Below, piece after piece: positions 55,956-63,417 of a stretch of 64,000 nucleotides of DNA. This stretch comes from Caenimonas aquaedulcis (GTDB taxonomy: Bacteria > Pseudomonadota > Gammaproteobacteria > Burkholderiales > Burkholderiaceae_C). The notes under the pieces are model-generated. The model saw only the letters and a program-made list of their open reading frames with translations, ran no database searches and had not been told where the DNA came from. The DNA lies in assembly GCF_015831345.1 (NCBI RefSeq), contig NZ_JADWYS010000001.1, positions 1,188,118 through 1,252,117 of the forward strand, in the 5' to 3' direction. Position numbers and translations under genes: made by a program. The first letter of the stretch is position 1; each line of letters starts with the position of its first letter.

Positions 55956-56096
55956 TCATATCCACAAGGGGCTGCTCATGTATTTCCACTGAACCCGGTC
56001 GAAAGGACTGCCCTTATGATTCAGATTAAATCCAACTAAACGCTGCGTAGCAAAGCGCGGGCCGGTATCGCGCAATTCCTTATGTAGGTCAGCCAT
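55956..56096 (-). CDS. small hypothetical protein, 46 aa
   Basis: An ORF of 46 codons starting ATG 56096 (MADLHKELRDTGPRFATQRL) and ending SSPLWI before TGA at 55956-55958. Its start overlaps the stop of the upstream membrane-protein gene by eight bases and its stop is 12 bases before the next ATG, so it fills the operon gap. The composition (charged N-terminus, Phe/Trp/Tyr-rich C-terminal half) looks protein-like. No hydrophobic segment and no recognised family. Confidence 0.5.
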   Translation of the reverse strand: MADLHKELRDTGPRFATQRLVGFNLNHKGSPFDRVQWKYMSSPLWI

Positions 56097-56568
56097 GCTT
56101 CGTGAGTTCTATAGCCTGCGGTCGGGTGTCAGCATCGTTCGACATGTTCTTGGGCACGGCTGCGAGCATGAGATTCACGATGCCTGTCACCAAAATAACT
56201 CTCGCCGGAAAAATGACGAATGGCGAGATAACCGCGACAACATAGCTTGCGCCACCTCCCTCCACCGTCGACGCCAAAACTCTGGCACCTAAATGAACGA
56301 AAGTGAGAGCCACGCCTGCGAGAATCAGGCGGCCGCCCGGGTACGGAATGGGCAAACGGCTCTTGAGGCGCGATACCGACAAGAACCACCAAGCGACCAG
56401 GGCCGCCGGAAGGTAGGTGGACAACAAGAATGCGCCATGGATAAGCATCGGGGACGCGCCCTTTGCGCGTGGCTCGAATATCAGAGCACGAACCCAGGGC
56501 CAAATGAATTCGCCGACAGGGAACAAAGCCGCGATAAGAAGAAGAAAGCCGAAAAACAGAACGCACAT
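56089..56568 (-). CDS. hypothetical multi-pass membrane protein
   Basis: 159 aa from ATG 56568 with four likely transmembrane helices (about residues 2-24, 40-64, 78-100 and 108-138) and a short polar tail. No family recognised. No ribosome site precedes this ATG; a strong one (GGAGGAGG) instead serves an overlapping ORF starting at 56615 in another frame, so initiation may be coupled, or a frameshift may have separated a longer N-terminus. It heads the putative RTX operon. Confidence 0.6.
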   Translation of the reverse strand: MCVLFFGFLLLIAALFPVGEFIWPWVRALIFEPRAKGASPMLIHGAFLLSTYLPAALVAWWFLSVSRLKSRLPIPYPGGRLILAGVALTFVHLGARVLASTVEGGGASYVVAVISPFVIFPARVILVTGIVNLMLAAVPKNMSNDADTRPQAIELTKHG

Positions 56569-56615
56569 AGATAATCAAACCCCGGAGTGACACGATTCGT
56601 CAGGCCAATCGTCAT
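56481..56615 (-). CDS. short ORF (44 aa) with strong ribosome site overlapping the membrane-protein start
   Basis: ATG 56615 follows GGAGGAGG (56621-56628) at ideal distance and encodes MTIGLTNRVTPGFDYLCAF plus a hydrophobic tail, ending 56481. It overlaps the first 88 bases of the 159-aa gene in a different frame. It could be a leader peptide for coupled translation, or the true N-terminus of that protein separated by a frameshift. Confidence 0.35.
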   Translation of the reverse strand: MTIGLTNRVTPGFDYLCAFCFSAFFFLSRLCSLSANSFGPGFVL

Positions 56616-56882
56616 CAGAACCTCCTCCGATAGCGACTGTCGCAAACTGTTCATTGGCCGGTGAATATAGTTCATAAGTCTTGCATTAGGTGAAATTTAA
56701 TGGGAAATATTCACAATGATAGCTCGGCGCCGAACTCTGACATGTTGCGGTATACGTGCGCTCGGTAGACGCTTTGCATTTGCGGCATCGCGTGAGGGTG
56801 CGTGATCGCTGCGCTGACCGTGGGTGCCAAGTCCTGCAGCGGCCCACCAACTCCCGGCCCCGGACTTGCTAGTATTGCCCGC
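56616..56882. promoter_or_regulatory. divergent AT-rich control region between the RTX operon and the transglutaminase gene
   Basis: The left half is AT-rich, with TATATT on the minus strand near 56660 as a possible -10 for the RTX operon (weak -35) and the interrupted repeat GTGAA...TTCAC around 56690-56717. On the right, TAGTAT (56870-56875) lies seven bases before the ATG at 56883, the layout of a leaderless transcript. No ribosome site is seen there. Confidence 0.35.
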
Positions 56883-59800
56883 ATGTCGATCCATGCAGCC
56901 CTGAACCACGTCACCCACTACAAATACGACCGCCCGGTTCAACTCGGCCCCCAGGTGGTGCGCCTGCGCCCTGCTCCCCACTCCCGCAGCAACATCGTTT
57001 CCTACTCGCTCAAGGTCGAGCCCAAGCACTTCATCAACTGGCAGCAGGACCCCTTCGCCAACTACCAGGCGCGCCTGGTGTTCCCCGAGAAGACGACCGA
57101 GTTCAAGGTCACCGTGGACATCGTGGTCGAGATGGCGGTGTACAACCCTTTCGACTTCTTCCTCGAGCCCGGCGCCGAGGAGTTCCCGTTCAAGTACGAG
57201 CCGGAGGTCGCGCAGGAACTCGCGCCCTACCTCGAACCCGAGCCCCTCACCCCGCTCGTGGCCGCGTACCTGGAGAAGGTGAACCGCAAGAAGCAGCGCA
57301 CCATCGACTTCCTCGTGGGCATCAACCAGCAGCTGCAGCACGACATCCGCTACCTCATCCGCATGGAGCCCGGCGTGCAAACGCCGGAAGAGACGCTTGC
57401 CAATGCGAGCGGCTCCTGCCGCGACACCGGCTGGCTGCTGGTGCAACTGCTGCGGCGCTGCGGGCTCGCCGCGCGCTTCGTCTCCGGCTACCTCATCCAG
57501 CTCACGCCGGACGTGAAGGCACTGGACGGCCCGAGCGGCACCACGGTCGACTTCACCGACCTGCATGCCTGGTGCGAGGTCTACCTGCCCGGCGCGGGCT
57601 GGATCGGGCTGGACCCGACCTCGGGCCTGCTTGCAGGCGAAGGCCACATCCCGCTCGCCTGCACGCCGCAGCCCTCGGGCGCGGCGCCGATCGAAGGCCT
57701 CGTGGACGACGCCGAAGTCGAGTTCAGCCACCACATGCAGGTCACGCGCATCCACGAATCGCCGCGCGTGACCAAGCCCTATACCGAAGACCAGTGGAGC
57801 CGCGTGCTCGCGCTCGGCGAATCGGTCGACCGGCAGTTGCAGGCTGGCGACGTGCGCCTCACCATGGGCGGAGAGCCGACCTTCGTCGCGGTGAGCGATC
57901 GCGATGCGCCCGAATGGAACACCGACGCGCTCGGCCCGACGAAACGCGGCTTCGCGACCGAACTCGTGCAGAAGCTGCGCGACGAGTACGGCCGCGGAGG
58001 CTTCCTGCATTTCGGCCAGGGGAAGTGGTACCCGGGCGAGCAGCTGCCGCGCTGGGCGCTCTCGATCTACTGGCGGGCCGACGGCCAGGCCGCGTGGAAG
58101 AACCCCGATCTCTTCGCCGACGAACGCCAGCCGTCCAGCTACACCGCCGCCGACGGCAAGCGCTTCATCGACGCACTCGCCGGCCGCCTCGCCGTCACGA
58201 ACCAGTTCGTGCTGCCGGGCTATGAGGACGTCTACTACTACCTCTGGCGCGAGCGTCGCTTGCCGGTCAACGTCGATCCCTTCGACTCGCGACTGGACGA
58301 CGAGATGGAGCGCACACGCCTGCGCCGCGTGTTCGAGCAGAAGCTCGACGCGGTCATCGGCTACGTGATCCCCCTTGCGCCCGACGAGAACGCGCCGCGC
58401 CTGGCCGGCACGCGCTGGACGACGGGCCCCTGGTATCTGCGCGACGACCGCATGTACCTCATTCCCGGTGATTCGCCGATGGGCTATCGCCTGCCGCTGG
58501 ACAGCCTGCCGTGGGTGAGCAAGGGCGACTATCCCTACCTCGTCGAGCAGGACCCGACGGACTTCACCGGCACGCTGCCGAATGCGGACCAGGTACGCCG
58601 TCGATACGAGATCGCCGATGGCGATGCGCAGCGAAGTGCCGTGCCTTACCTGTCGGGCCGCGGGCCGGCAGGCGAAGCGCCGCATCGCACGCAGGCCGCC
58701 GGCGCCGCGGGCGGTGCCGCGATCGGCCGCGCCGCGACGACACCGGGGCAGCCCGAGCCCGAGGGTTTCAGCGCGGCGCCCGCCCGGTTTAAATCCGCCG
58801 CGGGCCTGATGCGCACCGCGCTGTGCGTCGAAGTGCGCGACCCGCGTCGCGCGAACGGACCGAAGGCCGAAGGCGTAGGGACGAAGAGCGGCGTGATCTA
58901 TGTCTTCATGCCGCCGCTCGCGCGCCTGGAGGACTACCTCGACCTGCTCGCCGCCGTCGAGGCGACCGCCACGTCCCTCGGCGTGAAGATCGTGATCGAG
59001 GGCTATCCGCCGCCGCGCGATGCGCGCCTGAAGCTCCTGCAGGTCACTCCGGACCCGGGCGTGATCGAAGTGAACATCCATCCGGCCAGCAACTGGAAGG
59101 AACTCGTGGCCCACACGGAGTTCCTCTACCAGGCTGCTTTCGAGACGCGCCTGTCGGCCGAGAAATTCATGACCGACGGCCGCCACACCGGCACCGGCGG
59201 CGGCAACCACTTCGTGATGGGCGGCGCCACGCCCGCGGACTCGCCCTTCCTGCGCAAGCCGGAGGTGCTCGCGAGCCTGCTGCTCTACTGGCACAACCAT
59301 CCCTCCCTGTCGTACCTGTTCTCCGGCATGTTCATCGGGCCGACGAGCCAGGCGCCGCGCGTGGATGAAGCGCGCAACGACCAGCTCTACGAGCTGGAAA
59401 TCGCCCTGCGCCAGATCGAGCGCAACCGCAAGATCCACGGGCAGGACATGCCGCCGTGGCTCGTGGACCGCACGCTGCGCAACATCCTGGTGGACGTCAC
59501 CGGCAACACGCACCGCAGCGAGTTCTGTATCGACAAGCTCTATTCGCCCGATTCGGCGACGGGCCGCCTCGGCCTGCTGGAGCTGCGGGCGTTCGAGATG
59601 CCGCCGCATGCGCGCATGAGCATCGTGCAGCAGCTCCTGATCCGCGCGCTGGTCGCGCGTTTCTGGAAGGAGCCGTACCGCGCGCCTGCCACCCGCTGGG
59701 GCACCGAGCTGCACGACCGCTTCCTGCTGCCGACCTTCGTGAAGTTGGACCTCGACGACGTCATCGCCGAGATGAAGCAGGCCGGCTATGCGTTCGAAGC

Positions 59801-60389
59801 GGACTGGTTCGCGCCGCACTTCGAGTTCCGCTTCCCCCTGGTGGGCGAGGTGCGCTCGACGGGCATGGAGCTCACGCTGCGCAATGCGCTGGAGCCTTGG
59901 CATGTGATGGGCGAGGAAGGCTCGCCCGGCGGCACGGTGCGCTATGTCGACTCGTCGCTCGAACGCATCGAGGTGCGCGTGACGGGCCTCAACCAGAGCC
60001 GCTACACGGTCACCGTGAACGGCAAGGCGCTGCCGCTGCAGCCGACAGGCATCGCCGGTGAATACGTCTCGGGCGTGCGCTACAAGGCGTGGGCGCCGCC
60101 CTCGGCTTTGCACCCGACGATCGGCGTGCATGTGCCGCTGGTGTTCGACATCGTGGACACGTGGATGAAGCGCTCGCTCGGCGGTTGCCAATACCACGTC
60201 GCGCACCCGGGCGGCCGCAACTACGACACGTTCCCGGTGAACAGCTACGAAGCCGAGAGCCGCCGGCTCGCGCGCTTCTTCCGGATGGGCCACACGCCCG
60301 GTGCGATGCAGGTGCCGCCCGCTACCATCAATGTGGCGGGGAGTAAAGAGTTTCCCTTCACACTGGATCTTCGCCAGCCGCCGCAGTGA
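56883..60389 (+). CDS. transglutaminase family protein with C-terminal DUF2126
   Basis: 1168 aa from ATG 56883. An N-terminal beta domain (HYKYDRPVQLGPQVVRLRP) precedes the transglutaminase core with Cys179 (GSCRDTGWLL), His228 (DLHAWCEVYL) and Asp244 (GLDPTSG). From about residue 290 onward the protein is DUF2126, including GGEPTFV, a FLHFGQGKWYPGEQLPRW segment (about 381-398) and TGGGNHFVMGG. This architecture is the partner of circularly permuted ATP-grasp and alpha-E proteins in predicted peptide-ligation/cleavage systems. Those partners are at 40653-43113, on the other side of comEC and the RTX block. No membrane segment. Confidence 0.9.
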   Translation: MSIHAALNHVTHYKYDRPVQLGPQVVRLRPAPHSRSNIVSYSLKVEPKHFINWQQDPFANYQARLVFPEKTTEFKVTVDIVVEMAVYNPFDFFLEPGAEEFPFKYEPEVAQELAPYLEPEPLTPLVAAYLEKVNRKKQRTIDFLVGINQQLQHDIRYLIRMEPGVQTPEETLANASGSCRDTGWLLVQLLRRCGLAARFVSGYLIQLTPDVKALDGPSGTTVDFTDLHAWCEVYLPGAGWIGLDPTSGLLAGEGHIPLACTPQPSGAAPIEGLVDDAEVEFSHHMQVTRIHESPRVTKPYTEDQWSRVLALGESVDRQLQAGDVRLTMGGEPTFVAVSDRDAPEWNTDALGPTKRGFATELVQKLRDEYGRGGFLHFGQGKWYPGEQLPRWALSIYWRADGQAAWKNPDLFADERQPSSYTAADGKRFIDALAGRLAVTNQFVLPGYEDVYYYLWRERRLPVNVDPFDSRLDDEMERTRLRRVFEQKLDAVIGYVIPLAPDENAPRLAGTRWTTGPWYLRDDRMYLIPGDSPMGYRLPLDSLPWVSKGDYPYLVEQDPTDFTGTLPNADQVRRRYEIADGDAQRSAVPYLSGRGPAGEAPHRTQAAGAAGGAAIGRAATTPGQPEPEGFSAAPARFKSAAGLMRTALCVEVRDPRRANGPKAEGVGTKSGVIYVFMPPLARLEDYLDLLAAVEATATSLGVKIVIEGYPPPRDARLKLLQVTPDPGVIEVNIHPASNWKELVAHTEFLYQAAFETRLSAEKFMTDGRHTGTGGGNHFVMGGATPADSPFLRKPEVLASLLLYWHNHPSLSYLFSGMFIGPTSQAPRVDEARNDQLYELEIALRQIERNRKIHGQDMPPWLVDRTLRNILVDVTGNTHRSEFCIDKLYSPDSATGRLGLLELRAFEMPPHARMSIVQQLLIRALVARFWKEPYRAPATRWGTELHDRFLLPTFVKLDLDDVIAEMKQAGYAFEADWFAPHFEFRFPLVGEVRSTGMELTLRNALEPWHVMGEEGSPGGTVRYVDSSLERIEVRVTGLNQSRYTVTVNGKALPLQPTGIAGEYVSGVRYKAWAPPSALHPTIGVHVPLVFDIVDTWMKRSLGGCQYHVAHPGGRNYDTFPVNSYEAESRRLARFFRMGHTPGAMQVPPATINVAGSKEFPFTLDLRQPPQ

Positions 60390-60410
60390 TATCCACCGCC
60401 GCTGTGGATA
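60390..60410. repeat. inverted repeat after the transglutaminase gene
   Basis: TATCCAC (60390-60396) and GTGGATA (60404-60410) form a perfect 7-bp stem with a 7-nt loop directly after the stop codon. No U tract follows. The right arm also spells a DnaA-box-like nonamer, which I regard as coincidental. Confidence 0.35.
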
Positions 60411-60490
60411 ACCCTGTTGGTTAGTCCCGGGGACGCGCGAAAGGCGCTGTATTCATGCGGGCGTCACAAGGATGCCCGCGAAACGGGCAT

Positions 60491-60546
60491 GACATCCGCG
60501 GTACGGTGATCGATCCCGCATCCGCGAATGTCAAGCCTTTTCTTTT
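60491..60546 (+). terminator. terminator downstream of the transglutaminase gene
   Basis: GACATCCGCG (60491-60500) pairs with CGCGAATGTC (60523-60532), nine of ten positions, followed by AAGCC then TTTTCTTTT. A second hairpin, ATGCCCG/CGGGCAT at 60473-60491, lies just before it and could serve the opposite strand. Together they separate the plus-strand transglutaminase gene from convergent htrA. Confidence 0.45.
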
Positions 60547-62038
60547 AGCCGATCCGCACCGGCACGAAGATCTTGTCGTCGCCGCGCTGGATCAGGAGCG
60601 CCACCGACTTGTCGGATTTCGCGACCACCGAGCGCACCTGCTCGACGCTCTTCGCGGGCGTGCCGTTCACCGCGAGGATCACGTCGCCGGCTTCGACGCC
60701 CGCACGCGCTGCCGCGCCGCCGACGTCTTCCACCAGGAGACCCTCGGCGATGCCCGACTGACGCTTCTCGGCTTCCTGCAGCGGCCGCAGCGCGAGGCCG
60801 AGCTTGCCGCCCGTCGCCGCATCGGGCTTGTTCTCCGCCTTCGCGACCTTCTCGCCCGCGCCCGCGAGTTGCGCGGTCACGTCCACCTTGCGGCCCTGGC
60901 GCCAGACTTCCATCTGCACGCGGTCGCCGGGCGACTTCAGGCCGAGGATCGCGGGCAGGTCGCCGGACGCGATGATGGCCTGGCCGTTCACGTTGCGGAT
61001 CACGTCGCCGGGCTGCAGGCCCGCGCGCTCCGCGGGGCCGCCCTTCTCGATGCTCGACACCAGCGCGCCTTCGGGGCGGTCGAGCTTGAACGAATCGGCC
61101 AGCGTCTGGTTCACTTCCTGCACCGTGACGCCCAGCCGCGCATGTTCCACCTTGCCTGTGGCGACGATCTGGTCGCGGATGCGCGAGGCGACGTCGATCG
61201 GGATCGCGAAGGACACCCCCTGGTAGCCGCCCGACTGGCTGTAGATCTGCGAGTTGATGCCCACGACTTCACCGCGGCCGTTGAAGAGCGGGCCGCCCGA
61301 GTTGCCGGGGTTCACCGCGACGTCGGTCTGGATGAAGGGCACGGAGCTGTCGTCGGGTAGCGAACGGCCCTTGGCGCTCACGACGCCGGCCGTCACGGTG
61401 TTCTCGAAGCCGAAGGGCGAGCCGATGGCCAGCACCCATTCCCCCACGCGCAGGTCCTTGGTGTTGCCGAGCGTGACGACGGGCAGGTTCTTCGCCTCGA
61501 TCTTCAGTACGGCGACGTCGGTCTTCGGGTCGCTGCCGAGCACCTTCGCGCGGTATTCGCGGCGGTCGGTGAGCTTCACCGTCACTTCGCTCGCGTCCTT
61601 CACGACGTGCGCGTTGGTGAGGATGATGCCGTCGGCGCTCACGATGAAGCCCGAGCCCAGGCCGTGCATCGGCACGTCGCGCTGCGGCTGGCGCCCCCGC
61701 GGGCCCTGCTGGAAGCGGCGGAAGAACTCGAACGGATCGCTCATGTCTTCGCCGTCCGCGGAAGCCGCGGTCTTGCGGGTGCCGGTCACGCTGATGTTCA
61801 CCACCGCCGGGCCGTAGCGCTCGGTGATGCGGGGGAAGTCGGGAAGCGTGGAGGCGGCGAGCGCGGGCGCGACGGGCGCGGGCGCATTCACCACCGCCGG
61901 CGTGGCGGCCGCGACCACGGGCGCCGGTTGCGCGTTGACGTTGCTGCGGTGCAGGGCTTCGACGCCCGCGCCGCCGACGAGGCCTGCGCCGAGCAATGCC
62001 AGGACCAGCGGGGCCGCCTTGATTTGAGCTTGTGCCAT
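60545..62038 (-). CDS. DegP/HtrA-family periplasmic serine protease (Do-like)
   Basis: 497 aa. An N-terminal hydrophobic segment (about residues 7-25) followed by an Ala/Pro-rich linker anchors or exports it. The trypsin-like domain has His144 (TNAHVV), Asp174 (KTDVAV) and Ser247 (GNSGGP). Two PDZ domains follow, starting near residues ~290 and ~395. It is a MucD/DegP-type envelope quality-control protease. ATG 62038 has AAGGA eight bases upstream. It lies 65 bases after the sensor kinase gene, with a regulator-box-like repeat between, so it is probably controlled by the adjacent two-component system. Confidence 0.93.
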   Translation of the reverse strand: MAQAQIKAAPLVLALLGAGLVGGAGVEALHRSNVNAQPAPVVAAATPAVVNAPAPVAPALAASTLPDFPRITERYGPAVVNISVTGTRKTAASADGEDMSDPFEFFRRFQQGPRGRQPQRDVPMHGLGSGFIVSADGIILTNAHVVKDASEVTVKLTDRREYRAKVLGSDPKTDVAVLKIEAKNLPVVTLGNTKDLRVGEWVLAIGSPFGFENTVTAGVVSAKGRSLPDDSSVPFIQTDVAVNPGNSGGPLFNGRGEVVGINSQIYSQSGGYQGVSFAIPIDVASRIRDQIVATGKVEHARLGVTVQEVNQTLADSFKLDRPEGALVSSIEKGGPAERAGLQPGDVIRNVNGQAIIASGDLPAILGLKSPGDRVQMEVWRQGRKVDVTAQLAGAGEKVAKAENKPDAATGGKLGLALRPLQEAEKRQSGIAEGLLVEDVGGAAARAGVEAGDVILAVNGTPAKSVEQVRSVVAKSDKSVALLIQRGDDKIFVPVRIG

Positions 62039-62059
62039 GGGAAATCCTTGCGATGGAGA

Positions 62060-62078
62060 AGTTGGACTGCTTCCAACT
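62060..62078. repeat. inverted repeat in the htrA leader
   Basis: AGTTGGA (62060-62066) and TCCAACT (62072-62078) form a perfect 7-bp stem with a 5-nt loop between the regulator box and the htrA ribosome site. Without a U tract it is more likely a leader hairpin or operator than a terminator. Confidence 0.35.
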
Positions 62079-62091
62079 GTGGGGACGCGCG

Positions 62092-62108
62092 CTTAGGACA
62101 GCCTTAAG
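62092..62108. promoter_or_regulatory. PmrA/QseB-type direct repeat upstream of htrA
   Basis: CTTAGG-N5-CTTAAG on the plus strand; on the minus strand it reads CTTAAG-N5-CCTAAG. This matches the YTTAAK-N5-YTTAAK box of PmrA/QseB-subfamily response regulators, and the adjacent regulator gene belongs to that group. It lies 54-70 bases before the htrA ATG and overlaps the kinase stop codon. Confidence 0.5.
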
Positions 62109-63417
62109 CAGGCGGAAATCGCACTTCCACGCGCAGGCCGCCCAGGCGCGGCGAACTCAGCAGCGACACCGACGCGCCGTGCCGCGCGGCAATGGTGCGC
62201 ACGATGGCGAGCCCCAGGCCGCTGCCCGTCGCCTGCGCATCCTGCGTCCGATAGAAGCGGTCGAACACGCGTTCGCGCTCGTCCGGCGGGATGCCGGGCC
62301 CGTTGTCTTCGACCACCAGGAGCGCACCGGCGTCGTCGTTGGACAGCGCGATGTCGACCTGCCCGCCTTCCGGCGCGTACTTGACCGCGTTGTCGAGCAG
62401 GTTGCGCAGGAGGATGTGCAGCGGCTCGCGCTGGCCGCGCACGATGGCCTCTTCATGCGTGGTCATCCCGATGTCCACGCGCCTCGCCTGCGCCTGCGGC
62501 AGCACGTCCGCGACCACCTGCCGCACGAGGTCCTGCAGGCCGATGCGCTGCGGCTCGCTGCCGGCGTCTTCGCCCTCTTCGCGCGCCAGCACCAGGAGCT
62601 GGCTCACCAGCTGGATCGCGCGGTCGATGCCCTCGTTGAGCCGCGCGACGGCTGCTTCTCGCGCCGGCTCGTCCTGCGCGCGGCGCAGCGCCTGCGCCTG
62701 CAGCTTGAGCGCGGTGAGCGGCGAGCGCAGTTCGTGCGCCGCATCGGCCACGAAGTGCTGCTGCGCCTCGAACGCGCCGCGCACCCGCGCGAACAGCAGG
62801 TTGATCTCCTGCACGAGCGGCAGCACTTCCTGCGGCAACCCGGCGTCGGGCAGCGGGGCGAGATCATCGGCCGCGCGGCCGGCGACCTGCCGGCGCATGC
62901 GCTCGACAGGCGCGAGCGAGCGGCTGATGAGCCACCACACCGCCATCATCAGCAGCGGCGCGAGCAGCGCGATCGGCAGGACGGCGCGCGCCGCCAGGGC
63001 CCGCGCGCGCGCCTGCCGCGCATCGAGGTCCTGCGCGATCTGGATCGTGTGCTCCGGCGTCTGAAGCGAATAGACGCGAAACCGCACGCCCTGCACCGAC
63101 ACGTCGGAGAAGCCCAGCACGGCCTGCGACGGCAGCGCCGTGCCCGCGGAGCGGAAGATCTGCGCACCGTCCGGGCCCCAGATCTGCACCTGGAAATCGT
63201 GGTCGTCGGAACCATCGCCGCGCGTGAACGGCACACCGCCATGCACGGAGCGCGCGAGCTCCTGCAGGTGGTAGTCGAACATCGTGTCGGCCTGCTGGAG
63301 CGCCGTGCGATACGCCGTGCTGGCCTGCAGCGTCGACACGAGCGCGATGGCGGCCAGCACCAGCCAGAGCAGCCGCCGCCGGAGCGAATGGGGCGTGGGC
63401 GCGGGCACCTCGCTCAT
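62104..63417 (-). CDS. two-component sensor histidine kinase
   Basis: 437 aa from ATG 63417; the open frame further upstream lies in the regulator gene. Two membrane helices (about residues 14-33 and 143-165) frame a ~110-residue periplasmic sensor. A HAMP-like segment follows, then the H box FVADAAHELRSPLTAL (His228), N box LLRNLLDNAVKYA, and G boxes VEDNGPGIPPDE and GSGLGLAIV. The arrangement is that of QseC/TctE-type kinases. ATG overlaps the regulator stop (ATGA). Confidence 0.93.
   Translation of the reverse strand: MSEVPAPTPHSLRRRLLWLVLAAIALVSTLQASTAYRTALQQADTMFDYHLQELARSVHGGVPFTRGDGSDDHDFQVQIWGPDGAQIFRSAGTALPSQAVLGFSDVSVQGVRFRVYSLQTPEHTIQIAQDLDARQARARALAARAVLPIALLAPLLMMAVWWLISRSLAPVERMRRQVAGRAADDLAPLPDAGLPQEVLPLVQEINLLFARVRGAFEAQQHFVADAAHELRSPLTALKLQAQALRRAQDEPAREAAVARLNEGIDRAIQLVSQLLVLAREEGEDAGSEPQRIGLQDLVRQVVADVLPQAQARRVDIGMTTHEEAIVRGQREPLHILLRNLLDNAVKYAPEGGQVDIALSNDDAGALLVVEDNGPGIPPDERERVFDRFYRTQDAQATGSGLGLAIVRTIAARHGASVSLLSSPRLGGLRVEVRFPPA

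Noticed and set aside
60403..60411. TGTGGATAA, a perfect DnaA-box nonamer
   Set aside because: A single copy with no AT-rich unwinding element and no dnaA/dnaN/gidA neighbours; it is better explained as one arm of the hairpin.
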